Source: Limonium bicolor (Eukaryota; Streptophyta; Magnoliopsida; Caryophyllales; Plumbaginaceae). From it: a DNA stretch of 64,000 nucleotides. The translations under genes and the position numbers were made by a program. The notes under the pieces were generated by a model. That model saw nothing but the letters and a program-made list of their open reading frames with translations, had not been told where the DNA came from and made no database searches. Shown piece by piece: positions 21,185 through 33,656 of this stretch; position 1 is the first letter of the stretch, and the number at the start of each line of letters is the position of its first letter. The DNA lies in the NCBI GenBank assembly GCA_023374045.1, contig CM041779.1:124001-188000 (forward strand), written 5' to 3'.

Positions 21185-21410
21185 GGACGATATAAGAGGA
21201 GTTGACAACAGAATACTTCACTTAGGCGTTGTGACCGACACTACGGTGTACTAAACGAGACATGGGACGACCGCACTCCGAAGGAGCTTGCGGGCCTGAC
21301 AGACCAGTTATGAGTTAGTCGGGTAAGTGGTAACGTATCAATAAGATACTCCATGTATGTATATAGTAGAGTACGGAACACGGGAAGTAGCCCACTCCAT
21401 ACTACGGACG
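21185..21410 (+). other. Conserved non-coding block 'core 1' (LARD-B)
   Basis: Matches 6288-6512 and 51527-51748 by eye, starting at gttgacaacagaatacttca and ending near acacgggaagtagcccactcc. Confidence 0.6.
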
Positions 21411-22821
21411 AAAGAGCCAATTAAACCAAGACAGTTGGACATCTCGAATGATCGAAGAACACAAAGAAGCTTACCAAGCTAAGGAGTCTAGAACCCAGTA
21501 AGGTGACAAACCCAAGGATATAGCGTTAATAAGTGCGAGAAGCACAGAGTAATGAGTATAGACATTGGATATGTCTCAGGAATCAAGGAGGGAATACCTA
21601 ATAACTGGAATGGATACCAGTGTAAGCAATAAGATGAATGCCTTAAATGATCATATCAATGTTTGATAAACGGGATAGGATTCCCACAACATACCTCACT
21701 GAGGAGAATAACGACCTGACCAAGAAGGTAAAGGGAAAGTACCAAGGATCTACCCAATAATGGGAGATACTACAACCCTAAACGGGATAGTTCAAACTAT
21801 ATGCAACTGCAAGACGGTGTAAAGAACTGAACATACCCATGAATTCAGGCCAGATGTGATGGCATAACTCAGTAGCACCCAGGAGCAATCCTTGAAGGGT
21901 ATCGGAGTCAACAGTAGTTGAACGAAACATCGTGTTGAGAACATCAGTGTAAACTGAACACTCGGGTAGAACCCGAAGGGATCCCACGTGACACGGGATA
22001 CCCTAGATTGCCAGAAGGCATGAATTAATATCAAGATACTTTAGGGGCATAGACTTATATTAAAATACAAAAGGGCCTTCCATGTACGGAAGTGTGATGA
22101 GACAACCAAATCAAAGAGCCCAGAAACACCTCCTAACCATTTAATGGCATACGGAGAAGAAGAAACCTATATAAACAACCCGCATGGAGCATGACTCGAG
22201 GCAAGGTGGCTTGTAAGCCGATAGAACCAACTACAATTCGTAGATCCAAACGTTGTAAAACATATGCATAAAGGCATAAGAGTTATTGTGGAGCACGAAC
22301 CACTACCTTAGAGTGGGGACACCACTTGTTATTGTGGAGCCTATGGAGCGGTAATTGCGTGAATCTTCCAGAGAAAGGCTACCACCCATGAATGTAATGT
22401 GAAACCGCTAGAGCGGTGCAATGAAACTTGAGCATGTGTTAATTGCCAAGGAGTAAGTCGAATAGAGATAGGGCATAGAAAGGCGTTGATAGCAGTGGAA
22501 GGAAACCGAGAGAGTAATCGGATTAGTAGTAAACACTGTATGTGTGCAGTATGAATTGCAGAGTAAACGATGCGCAGTAAGCGTAGAGAGTTTAGAGTAA
22601 TATATTCTATTGAGCCAAGTGAATGGCGAGCCATAGTATGAATGGCAGGAGTATATGAGCGGAAGCTAAAGTAGTAGCTAATGCCATATAAGCGAATATT
22701 GTTAATGAATAAGAGCATGGTACGCAGTGAGCGACCATTGTAAGAGAGTAATCAGATAATGAAATGAAGCTGATGAGAAAAAATAGTAAAGGAGACGTAT
22801 TCATTCCTATCTCATAAGAGA

Positions 22822-22905
22822 TTTACTGCCAAGAGTTTACGCTTCTGCACTCTGTATGACTGAGTGTTTTGGTATTGCACTTGGCGGTAATGATCGAGTG
22901 GGAGA
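22822..22905 (+). other. Conserved block 'core 2' with hairpin (LARD-B)
   Basis: Stem GCACTC (22847-22852) with GAGTGT (22862-22867), loop TGTATGACT. Surrounding bases nearly identical to 7771-7855. Confidence 0.6.
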
Positions 22906-23589
22906 GTCAGGAATTGAGAGATGTCAACGAAGCCTGTTGAGTGAGAATCTAGAGAGATAACCGTGCGGCCGTTGGCCAAAGATGCACGAGGAACGTGGGC
23001 AGTAACCCACAGGGCCCAGGATCGATGGATGGTAAATGCAGAGTAGTATGAGTGAAGAACTCTGGTACAGAACCAAGAAACAAACATAATCCAGGAGCCA
23101 CTATTAAACGAGGAAGCACTACATGCTAAGTAGTAGCTTGACCTCAACCGACAACAAGTCGGGAAAAGTAAGTGAATAATCACGAAGGTATATATTGTAA
23201 TACGAAATAGATTCCAGAGAATTGGAGAGAAAATCTATAACTCATCGAATTCGCATACGGTAAGAGATACCTAGCGACGATTGAGAACCTTTATTCCCAA
23301 GACACAAAGGGATAAAAGGGAGTGGATTAATACTATGAGATTACCAAAGGGCGAATTAAGCTCTAGTTATCAGGTCACGCAGCAGAAGCTTGTAGACCGT
23401 AATTTAAGGGTTAAGTATACCTAGCAAATGTGAGTATATGGCTAATCATAAACACCTTGAAGCCTTAGAGGCTAGAACCGAACCCAGTTATGAGTCAATT
23501 AACTGTATTGAAGTTAAACACTTCATGATATCGAATTAGTGAACCAATGTACAAAGGTAACATATGGTCTGTTACGCGGGCGTAACCCC

Positions 23590-23606
23590 TTTTAAGAGGG
23601 GTAGGG
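23590..23606 (+). other. Second (internal) polypurine tract, LARD-B
   Basis: ttttaagaggggtaggg, at the same relative place as 8565-8580 in LARD-A, about 1.4 kb before the 3' PPT; weaker purine match than in A. Confidence 0.5.
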
Positions 23607-25022
23607 CGAGAAACCGCTTAGAGTATGTTTTACGTTCAGTGCGTAAACTACTATGTGCATAGCACAAAAGAAATTGTTTTGATGATTGGAACTTATGTTA
23701 CATAAACATATGTACCCATTCATTGTGTAATAATGATTATTGTGCATGAGTGATGCAAGTAACGAGTATGTAATATTTATGAAAAGAGGAGTAGAGAGAC
23801 TCCTGGGGAATGAGAATCCCTATAGTATATGTCTAGTGAGATTAGACATGAGACATAATAAGTATGAATCGGTATGAAACCGATGTGTAACCTTGTAGGG
23901 AGTGAGTTCCCTAGGTGAGTTTGTTTGAGAAGATTGATGGAGTGAGTTCCATCCTTTGGAGTTGTTATGTTGTGTGTTAAATTGAGTAACAAGTTAAGGA
24001 AATGAGCCATGAGTTACTGAGGTAAAGTAAGCAAAGTAAGTTGGAAATGACGGATGACCTAAGTTCTAGGAATTAGAGATAAATTAAAATGAAATGTTTC
24101 GTGAATATGACTAGGAAGAGTAAAAGATAGAAAACAAAAATGTTTGACTATCTGATTGTTTGAAACTGACGTGGGAGGTGGAACTTGGTCTGCTAGCGAT
24201 CAAGGGAAACCGAACACAAATTGGGGTGGAAGGATAGTTCAACACTGATGCTGATCACATCAGGGTTGGATGATTCTTAAAGCTCCCTATAAGTGGTCAC
24301 AAGTAATCACGCTAAGAAAGATACAGCTACCATAAATTTGACTTGGAGTTGTGTGATGTTTTAAAAGAGTTTTCAAACAGGTTTTGAAAAAGGATTTTCT
24401 TCAAGTATGAAGATGGAAATGAAAACTGGTTTTGAAACCGCTATCACCCGCCGATGGCTACGGCCTTAAGTCTTGATGACCGGTAGAACGGTGGGCGTGT
24501 ATTAGTTTTGAAACCATTGCACCGTATGTGCGGCGGTCCTAAGTGACCGGTTGGGGCGGTGCCAGTGTGTGATTTTTCCAAAGGCAGCGGGACGGGGAGA
24601 GTACCCTGAGACGTTCCTATGTTGAGTGAGTCAACCAGAGTGCCTGAGGATATGTATATGTTTAACGTTTTGATCAGAACCGAAGGGACCGTGGGCCAGA
24701 GAGAGTAAGCGCCCATTTGTCATGAAACGGCCGTGAACCAGAAAGTGTAAGTGTTCAACGTGACCGGTACCTGAGGGATCAGTAGTGTATTACTCAATAT
24801 GGATTCGAGGACTATGGTGCCTTCTTGTCTTCGGACCGATTCCATGGAGAGAATACAAAGAGTATTTTTGATTGCTATACATACTGTGATTTGTGTGTGG
24901 TATGTGTAGTGTTAAATGAGAATGACTTGTGAAGTCTGTAAAGTTATACATGTATTATAATCTTGGCATAGCGTGCCCATGAGAGTAACGTTATTAGATC
25001 CACAACTTTGAGGACAAAGTTC

Positions 25023-25036
25023 CTAAGGGGGGTAGA
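25023..25036 (+). other. 3' polypurine tract of LARD-B
   Basis: ctaaggggggtaga immediately before the 3' LTR. Confidence 0.85.
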
Positions 25037-25037
25037 T

Positions 25038-28000
25038 TTTAATACCCCGGACCTAAAAATCGTGATTAAATTACTCTAATAGGATTGTTAAAGGCCTAAT
25101 GGTGCCTAAAGAGTATTGGTAAAGAGAATAAAACCAAAAGAAAAGAGAAAGTGCGTAAAACGCGAAAAACGCTAAAACGCGCATTAAATGAGTATAAGAG
25201 ATATATGATCTCGTTAGGGTCCGAGATGGATCCCTAAGGCTTAGTTAGGCCTAATTAGTATACGGGAGCGATTCCCGAAGATAACGGATCCAAATAATGG
25301 ATTAAAACGATAACGGAGTTCTAAAGCACGTTTTTCGAGAAAACCCGAAAACGTGACTTTAAGTGGTCAAACAGACCCATAAAAATGATAGTTGATTAAA
25401 TAACTATAAAAAAAATTAATGGAAGCTTAATAACCATTAAAAATAAAGAAACGAGAAAAATCCGAAAAACGGGCCCGGTTAGTGAATAGTGTCAAACCAG
25501 GTAAAATAACAAGCGTTTTCTGTAAAAGACGAAAAACGCCCTCAGCTTGTATTTTTTGTGGGCCGATTTTAATTAGTATACACACACACATTTAATTAGC
25601 TTGTTAGCTTATTAAGTCACAAATGACAAATAAATAAAGTAAAAAGGGAATAGTAAAAAGGGGCTTTATAACCTCTCTCACCTCCTTTTGTCCTCCTGAT
25701 TCACGATTTTCCCTCTCAGACAGAGCCTTCTCCTCCCTTCATATTACAATGGCGATTCCAACAGATAGCAAACAGCCCATCTTTATCCTCTCTTTTCTTA
25801 CTCGATACAACACCAAATCACATAAAATTTGTACCGTTGGATTCCTCTTGTTGAGAGCAACATTTTCCACCCTTCAAAAGCTTGAAACCTTCATCTTCAT
25901 CTCCATGGAAGTAGGCCGTTTTGGAGCTTGAAGAGGTGTTTTTGGGTCTCCTCCATCTCCTTAAAGCTCTAAGGTAAAAAGAAACTCAAGAGCTCCATTT
26001 TCACTAACTTTTCTAGCAAAATCAAAAATGCCCACGTGAGCTCTTGTCTCCATTTTTCCAGTCGGTTTTCCTTGCTTCTGTGGAGTGCTGGAATTCCATC
26101 CATTTGATTGCTAAAACTCTCCATTGGTACACTTGAAGGTAATACCTAAGCTAAACCCTAAAAGCTAGCTCTTGAAATATTAATTTTGTGAGGAACATGA
26201 GTATTAAACTAGCTTGTTGTATGTGGTTTGGGGATATGATTGTAGTTAGCAATCTATACCCTCTGCTTGGTGTGGAAACAAGAAGAGAAAGAGAGAACAA
26301 GAGAAGGAGGAAGAAGGAAAAAGGAAACAGAAAGCTAGTGAGATAATGAACTTACCTGAGATGGTTTTCTTCTCTATAAAACACATTTTTGAACGTAAAT
26401 AGTGACCGTGAGTTAGTGTAGCTTTGGTATTACAATATTGTTTGTTGAATGGTGAAGTTTTAATGTTGTTTGGGGGTGCAAAACAAACTTAGAAACTGAG
26501 CTAGTATTGTGAGATAACAGAGGGAAAACAATGTGCTGCAATAGTGTTTTCATGCTTTTATAACAGGGATGAAAAACAGATTTTGTGAGCTGATTAGTGT
26601 GTGGAGAATGCTTAGGAAAGTAGACAAACTCTGTCAAAATTTGCCTAGGAATGTATGGGCTTGAGTGTGTTAATACGTAGAGTTATAATGGAAGGGAGAA
26701 GAAGATTGAAAACTACAACAGAACATGGATTAGAAATCTGTAACAGAGGAAAAAATTAGTGAAATGGGTTAAGTAACAGATGATTATATGGGATGTTTTA
26801 GGTTAGTTTGAATGCCTAAACAATGTCAAAACATGCTAGAATATATGTAGGAAGAGTGGGGAATAAGTTGGCATGAGTTTGGAGTTGAAACATAAGAAAA
26901 AACATATATATTTTTCAAACCTGCAAGTGGTCCGGGTCTGTAAACAAGTACAGAAACCCGGACCAGTGCTAAAACACGGCAAAAACATATATCAGAGGAG
27001 TGGTCCGGGTTTATAAACTAGGACACAAACCCGGACCACCTCTAAAATTCACCCGAGAGTATTCTGAACTACTGGTCCGGGTTTGTAAACCAGGACACAA
27101 ACCCGGACTAGTCATAAAATACACCCGAGAGTGACCAGAATCACAGGCCTGGGTTTGTAAACCCGGACACAAACCCGGACCACCCCATTTTCTTCACAGA
27201 AACCATTTTAAAGCCATTCTAAGGTAAGGGCTTGATGGGTAATGATAGTATAAGGTAATGATGACTTGATTAATGATGTTTAAAGGTCATTAAGAGTGTA
27301 AACAAGTTTAAGAAGTGAATGAGAAAGTTGTGAGTTTAAGAACACATGAAATAAACTAGGATTAACGGGATAACGGGGTTAAGTACGGGAGTATTGGTTT
27401 TACATACCTTAACGCCTTAATGTTAATATAAACATTTGAATGATATCAGTGGACCAAGTGCGAACCTAGCATGGTGAGAACACACGGTAAAGCTAACCCC
27501 GGTGAAAGGTATGATTTTCTCATACTCCGCGTGCTAACCGAGTTACGTTGATTTGTGTTTGTGTGCCGGCTTAATCAAGATTAAAGCATGAAAATAATCC
27601 ATTGTTTGATTATGTATGCCTTGTTGTATGTTGAATGAGCTAACATACTTGTATGCCGTGTGGTCTAACATAGTGTATGGACCGACTCGTAGTGAGTAAC
27701 GTTAGGCTAGAGACCCATAGATCGGGTCGATGCTTAAGATAACGAAAACGTGCAAACACACAAACTATCGTTAAAGTATAACGATAACGCAAACATATGA
27801 ACTCCCTAGAATGTAGGAGAAGTACGGGTTGAGTAAATACCCGATAACGGTTAGAAAACCATATTAAAACAATCCACGAAACAGATGAGAGTGGAAAGAT
27901 AAGTGAACCTCCTTCAAGAGGATTTAAGATAGTTCGAAGATGTGAACTAGTGAAGTAGGTAAAAAGACCTGAGGGATTAGTAGCTCCTTGAGGCATGGTC

Positions 28001-29159
28001 GACCTCCTATATGAGGATTTTACCCGGTATAACAAAATAACCGAATGTATGAGTAAATGAAACGTATGGGTAACTCTTAAAACCTAAGATTAACCGAACT
28101 TGTGTATTATTCCCAAAGTCATTAGAAACATCGAGAGTGATGCATCTAGACTAAAACACATAATATTATTATAACTCCGAGAGTGCAGTGTATGGAAATG
28201 AGAGTAGTCCGAGAGTAGTCGGACCTATGTAAAAGAGTTAGGAACTAAGAGAGAGTTCTGAGCTAGTTGAACCTTCCCACCATGCTAGACCAGAGTAGGG
28301 TCGAAACCGGGGAAGTAAGACTATGCCCGAGAGCCATGAGTTTTGGCCTGAGAATGTATTAAGAGTAACAAGCGTGACGTAGGAGACCTGGAGTGTCTCG
28401 AGAATCTACAATAGCTTGAGTATAAATAACCCAAGAGTGTGGGTGAGATAACGAGTATAAAATGAGTAGCCCAAGAGAATGGGTGTATATGAATAAGTAA
28501 CCCGAGAGAGCGGGTGAGATATTGAACGAGTAAACAAGGCATAGTGAGGTATAACCCTCAAGGCCTAAGAGTAAACAGATACAACTAACAACCTTGTTAT
28601 GTTAGTTAGGAATTGTGTTCCGTGATTGGATGTAGATTCCTTGAATAATGCACGTATATATTGTATTGCTATGATGCATGTTGTTTGACTAATGAACTCC
28701 ATGTACATCCGACAAAAGTAGTCGGCGTACCCCGGTTAGCGCTCGGGGTATGCGAATTTCATATGCAGCGTTAAGCTGAGCCCCTAGGGGCAACGTTTTT
28801 ATTTTTTAGGAACACCAAAGATGTTACCATTCGAGAGTAGGACGGGGTCGGTGGTTTGCATGGGTAGTTAGAATTAATTACTTATGCATCGAAGGAGGTG
28901 TAAGACCGAATATGTTGTCGGCATCCATAAATTGTAGTCTCGGTATAGTAGAGAAATGATTTGAGTATTGTATTTGTATTGTGTACTCGGTTGCTCCAGT
29001 TCATCAGACCGTTACGGTATGTAAGGAAGGCCTGGTTAGCCACATGGGTGGCTAACGGCGTTGTTCACCCCTCGTTGTAATTAGGGTTCCGCTGCGTGAG
29101 TAAGTGTATTTTGTGATAGTTTAAGAGGTAATGACGAGCTTAACGGTTGGGGTGTTACA
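25038..29159 (+). mobile_element. LARD-B 3' LTR (4,122 bp)
   Basis: Same extent and order of parts as 15809-19933: TATA-like region about 25663, hairpin array 26929-27182, acceptor-like TTTTTTAG (28809, CAG changed to TAG but still AG), U5 hairpin 29035-29056. Ends TGTTACA before the CGCTT duplication. Confidence 0.9.
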
Positions 29160-32100
29160 CGCTTGTTACTCTAAATACATACTTAGGCCAAAACTCATGG
29201 CTCTCAAGCATAGTCTTACTTCCCCGGTTTCGACCCTACTCTGGGTCTAGCATGGTGGGAAGGTTCAACTAGCTCACGGAACTCTCTCTTAGTTCCTATC
29301 TCTTTTTACTTAGGTCCGACTACTCTCGGACTACTTACATTCCCATACACTCCTCTCTTGGAGTTATAATAATATTATGTATATTAATCTATAAGCACCA
29401 CTCTCGATGTTTCTAATGACTTTGGGAACATTACTTAAGTTCGGTAAATCTTAGGTTTTAGGAGTTACCCGTACATTTCACTTACTCATACATTCGGTTA
29501 TTTTCTTATATCGGGTAAAATCCTCATATAGGAGGTCGACCTTGTCTCAAGGGAGCTACTAATCCCTTAGGTCTCTTTTACCTTCTTTACTAGTTCACAT
29601 CTTCGAACTATCTTTAATCCTCTTAAAGTAGGTTCACTTATCTTTCCACTCTCATTTGTTTCGTGGATTGTGTCATTAAGGTTTACTAACCGTTATCGGG
29701 TAATTGCTCAACCCGTGCATCTCCTCACATTTTAGGGAGTTCATATGTTTGTGTTATCGTTATACTTTAACGGATAATTTGTGTGTTTGCACGTTTTCGT
29801 TATCATAAGCATCAACTCGATCTATGGGTCTCTAGCCAAACGTTACTCACTATGAGTCGGTCTTTACTCTATGTTAGACCACACCGGCATACTAGTATGT
29901 TAGCTCATTCAACATACAACAAGACATACATAATCAAACAATGGATTATTTTCATGCTTTAATCTTGATTAAGCCGGCACACAAACACACAAATCAACGT
30001 AACTCGATTAGCACGTGGAGTATGAGAAAATCATACCTTTCACCGGGGTTTTTACTTTTACCGTGTCATCTCACCATGCTCGGGTCACGCACGATTCTCT
30101 GGTAATGTTTCAAACATTATTATTAATACTAGGCTCATACGGTACATAATAAAATGCTACTCCCGTACTTACCCCGTTATCCCGTTACCTCGGTTTTACT
30201 CTTGTTAATTTGAGTTCTCACTTCTCAATCACTTCTAACACTTTCTTACACTTCCTAGGGCCTTTCCTGTCACCAACACAAGGCCTTAACATCTTATAAC
30301 ATCATTAACATTCAAACCCCCTCATTTAAACACTTTAAAACACTTCCTGTAGGATTCTGGGGGTGGTCCAGGACTTGGTACTCACCCTAGGTCCCGGACC
30401 AATGCTGGTCTCAACTCTCGGGTGATTTTAACTAGTGGTCCGGGACCTTGTACCAAACTCAAGTCCCGGACCAGGCATGGTTAGCAACTCTCGGCCTGAA
30501 TTTATGGGTGGTCCGGGACATGGGCAGGGACTTAAGTCCCGGACCTATCAAACTGAAACTCTCGGGGGTATTTTAGGGGGTGGTCCGGAACATGGTCCTG
30601 GACCTAAGTTCCGGACCCTGCTATAGATTCTTCAGATTTGGCATTTCCAAATCTGTTACAATTCCATTCTTCCACCATTTGATTTTCCAATCTTTCCCAC
30701 TTGAAATCCACATGTTTAACCACCTTTAAACATGATCTAAACCTCTTCAAATCATGGGTTGAACCCTTACCCAAATTCTTACTCAAAATCACTTATATAT
30801 CATCACTAGTTCTCTTGTTCTTTTAACTTTGTAACAGATTTTGGTATTTTCTCTTACCATTCAATACTCCACACAATGATGCCATTCCTAGCACTCCTAT
30901 GACATTATTTCCACTACCAACACACTCTTCTTCTTAGTTTGGTTTTTAAACCATTAACCAACCACTTAAATTCCTTAACTCACCTAGTTTCTTCCTTAAC
31001 ATAAAACACTCAAGACTATCCATTCATAGGTGAATTTTGACAGCACTTACTTGCTTTCCTAAGCATTTTCACCACACTAAATATACTCACAAACATACTC
31101 TTCACCCCTGTTTAATCAAGCACCAACAACTACATCAAATTCCCATTGTTCACACAAATAAACTAGCTTAGACTCAAGCTTATTTCCCACACTTAAGCAA
31201 CATTAAAACAGCTTCATTCGTCATCAAATTGTAGTATCACAGCTACACTAATACAAGACCATCCACACCACTTACAAAAATCTGTTTTGCAAGAAGATAA
31301 ACCAACTCAAGGTGAGTTCATTACCTTGTAAATTTTCAGTTTTCTCTTCCCTTCTTCCTCGTCTCTTGTTCACTCTTTCTCTTCTCGTTTTCACACCACA
31401 CAAGGGAGTCTAGATTGCTAACTACAATCATATTCCCACACCACACAATACAAATCAATTTAGTTCAAACTTCCCTCACAAAACTAGTATTTAAGAGCTA
31501 GTTTTTAAGGCTTAACCTTGACATTACCTTAGAGTGTCCAAATGAATAGCTAGGCAATCAATTGATGGAATTTCCAACACTCCACAAAAGCATGGATGGG
31601 CCGACTGAAATGGAAGAAAATTTTCAACGTGGGGAAAATTTTCCAAATTGCAAGAACAAGCTAAAAATGAGTAAAGCTCTTGCTTATAATTACCTTAAGG
31701 CATCAAGGAGGTGAAGGAGAGTCAAAATCAACTCCTCAAGCTTCAAAAGGCCCAACACCCATGGAAGTGAAGGTGGAGGAATCAAGATTTTGTTGGGTGG
31801 AAAACGAAGCCCTTGCCGATACGAATCTAACGGTAGTATTTTTGTGTGATTCGGTGAACAAATGAGCAAGTTAGAGGAGGAAGAAGATGGAGGTTGTGAG
31901 CTTCCTTCTCAAATCGGTAATATTTACAAAGGAGGAAGAAGAAGATCGATAGAGGGCTGGGCAAAACGTGAAATAAGGAAAGAAAGAAAGTGAGAGAGAG
32001 TATTTAAGTTACTTTTACTATTCCACTATTTGTTTTACTTTACTTATTTCTTTGTCTTCTTATTACTAATTAGCTAACAAGCTATTAATGAGTGTATACT

Positions 32101-32639
32101 TATTAATTAAAACTGGCCCACATGAATTAATAGCCCGGGTTGTTTTTCATCTTTTCGAATTAAACGTGTTTCGTCTCCCGGTTTCGACACTATTCACTTA
32201 CCGGGTCCGTTTTCCAGAATTTTCTCGTTTAATTAATTTTAATTGTTATTAAGCTTCCATTAATCCTTATTTGTAGTTATTTAATCAACTATAATTTTTA
32301 CGGGTCCGTTTGACCCCTTAAAGTCACGTTTTCGGGTTTTCTCGAAAAACGTGCTTTAAAACACCGTTAGCGTTTTAATCCATTATTTGGATCCGTTTTC
32401 TTCAGGAATCACTCCCGTATACTAATTAGGCCTAACTAAGCCTTAGGAATCCATCTCGGACCCTGACGAGATCATATATCTCTTATACTTATTTAATGCG
32501 CGTTTTAGCGTTTTTCGCGTACGCATTTTCTCTTTTCTTTTGGTTTTATTTCCCTTACCAATACTCTTTAGGAACCATTAGGCCTTTAGCAATCATATTA
32601 GAGTAATTAAATCATGATTTTTAGATCCGGGGTATTAAA
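29160..32639 (-). mobile_element. Solo LTR-B (reverse), right piece
   Basis: Reverse complement of the 5' ~3.5 kb of a diverged LTR-B. It opens with the duplicated CGCTT and ends GGGGTATTAAA at 32639, the complement of the TTTAATACCCC start. Its hairpin array (30364-30617) keeps four units but uses GGTCCGGGAC / GTCCCGGACC. More diverged from LTR-B than the two LARD-B LTRs are from each other, so it is older. Confidence 0.85.
30364..30617 (-). repeat. GGTCCGGGAC hairpin array in the reverse solo LTR-B
   Basis: Four inverted-repeat units joined by spacers containing 'actctcggg'. Compared with 17702-17950, stem ends changed from TT/AA to AC/GT with both arms changed, so pairing is preserved. 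Confidence 0.8.
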
Positions 32640-33583
32640 ACCAAATTTGCAGTACCTATTTTCATTTTAGGGTTTCTCCACCCCGAGGGAAACCCGATTT
32701 TCTGAAAACATCTCTCTTCAGTGTGACCAGTCTTGTGGCAACGACTACATTGCAAAGTCAATCTTCTATTGTTGGTGTATTGGGGCTTGAACGGAGTTTT
32801 ATTCGGTTGATCAGTGGCAAAGGAAAGCGACTTAGAATCGGCAGTTATCGGGGTACTAATCAATCTTTGCCTTTCTTCTTGGATGAGATGCACGAAAATC
32901 TCATCCATGTCTGGCAAGGGCTTCAACATTAGTATGTTTCCCCGTATTGTACCGTATTTCTCGTCTAACCCCATGAGAAACCTACTTATCCTTTTTGGTT
33001 TGATAAAAGCCCTAAATTTTTCCGATGATGCGTCACAGGTACAATTCTAACGTGTACAGACCAGAATGGAGTTAGAAGCATCAATTTCATCCCATATTTT
33101 CTTGAGGACGGTGAAGTAATCACAAATTGAATCATTGCCGTAGACAATGGTGGCTAACTTCTGCTCTAGTGAGTACACCTTGGTAGCGTCGGATTGGTCG
33201 TATCTCTTCTATGATTCCTCCCAGATCTCTACAGTCAGTGGGGTGAACAACAGGCTTTCTGTAATGTTCTTCTCTAGCGCCATGAGTCGCCACCCATGAA
33301 CCATGGCATCACATCGGGCTCAGGCTTACGATTTCTGCGCAAAGTCATTAGGTTTCTTGAGGATTCCATCCACGAACCCTAGCTTATTTTTCGCTCCAAA
33401 AGCGATTTCCATTTGCACTTTCCACCATCGGAATCTGAATCCGTTGAACTTATTGGCTAAAATAGCTATTGGACTCTGTGTATTTGTGAGATGGAGTGGA
33501 TCACAATTGTCTGAACCGATGGTGGCATCACTTTTAGAGGTTTCAGGGTTCTTACCCTTTGACGAATCTTTGATTGCAACCAT
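32640..33583 (-). pseudogene. Copia-1 gag, N-terminal and zinc-knuckle part, inactivated
   Basis: Reads leftwards. The start is MVAIKDSSKGKNPE near 33583, followed by a copia Gag N-terminal motif (FRWWKVQMEIAFGAKNK, VDGILKKP), a UBN2-type Gag core (VYSLEQKLATIVYGND, SDYF-like segment, MGLDEKYGTIRGNIL) and one CCHC knuckle CSRCHKTGHTEERC (about 32727-32770). There are stop codons and at least one frame change within the core, so it is dead. The frame is cut after the knuckle by the solo LTR at 32639 and resumes in register at 14954. Confidence 0.82.
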
Positions 33584-33643
33584 ATGGATCTACAGGTTTC
33601 AAGAAGTGATGTGCAGGGGATTCTTCAGCTAAGCATCATAATA

Positions 33644-33656
33644 GCATCTAATACCA
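33644..33656 (-). other. Copia-1 primer-binding site
   Basis: On the reverse strand TGGTATTAGATGC, two changes from the initiator tRNA-Met consensus TGGTATCAGAGC (C to T, one inserted T). It directly abuts an LTR end in CA. Confidence 0.6.

Larger units (their letters stand above)
15809..29159 (+). mobile_element. Complete LARD-B retrotransposon (13.35 kb)
   Basis: Two LTRs (15809-19933, 25038-29159), PBS at 19938, 3' PPT at 25023-25036, and a perfect 5-bp target duplication CGCTT (15804-15808 and 29160-29164). It sits inside an LTR of its own family in the opposite orientation. The two LTRs differ only sparsely, so insertion looks fairly recent. The ~5.1-kb internal domain lacks pol; a short broken gag-like frame near the PBS is the only coding trace. 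As a structurally complete but non-coding element it must be mobilised in trans. Confidence 0.92.

Noticed and set aside
33303..33632. 109-codon forward frame
   Set aside because: Antisense shadow of the copia-1 gag, which has the recognisable Gag motifs on the reverse strand.
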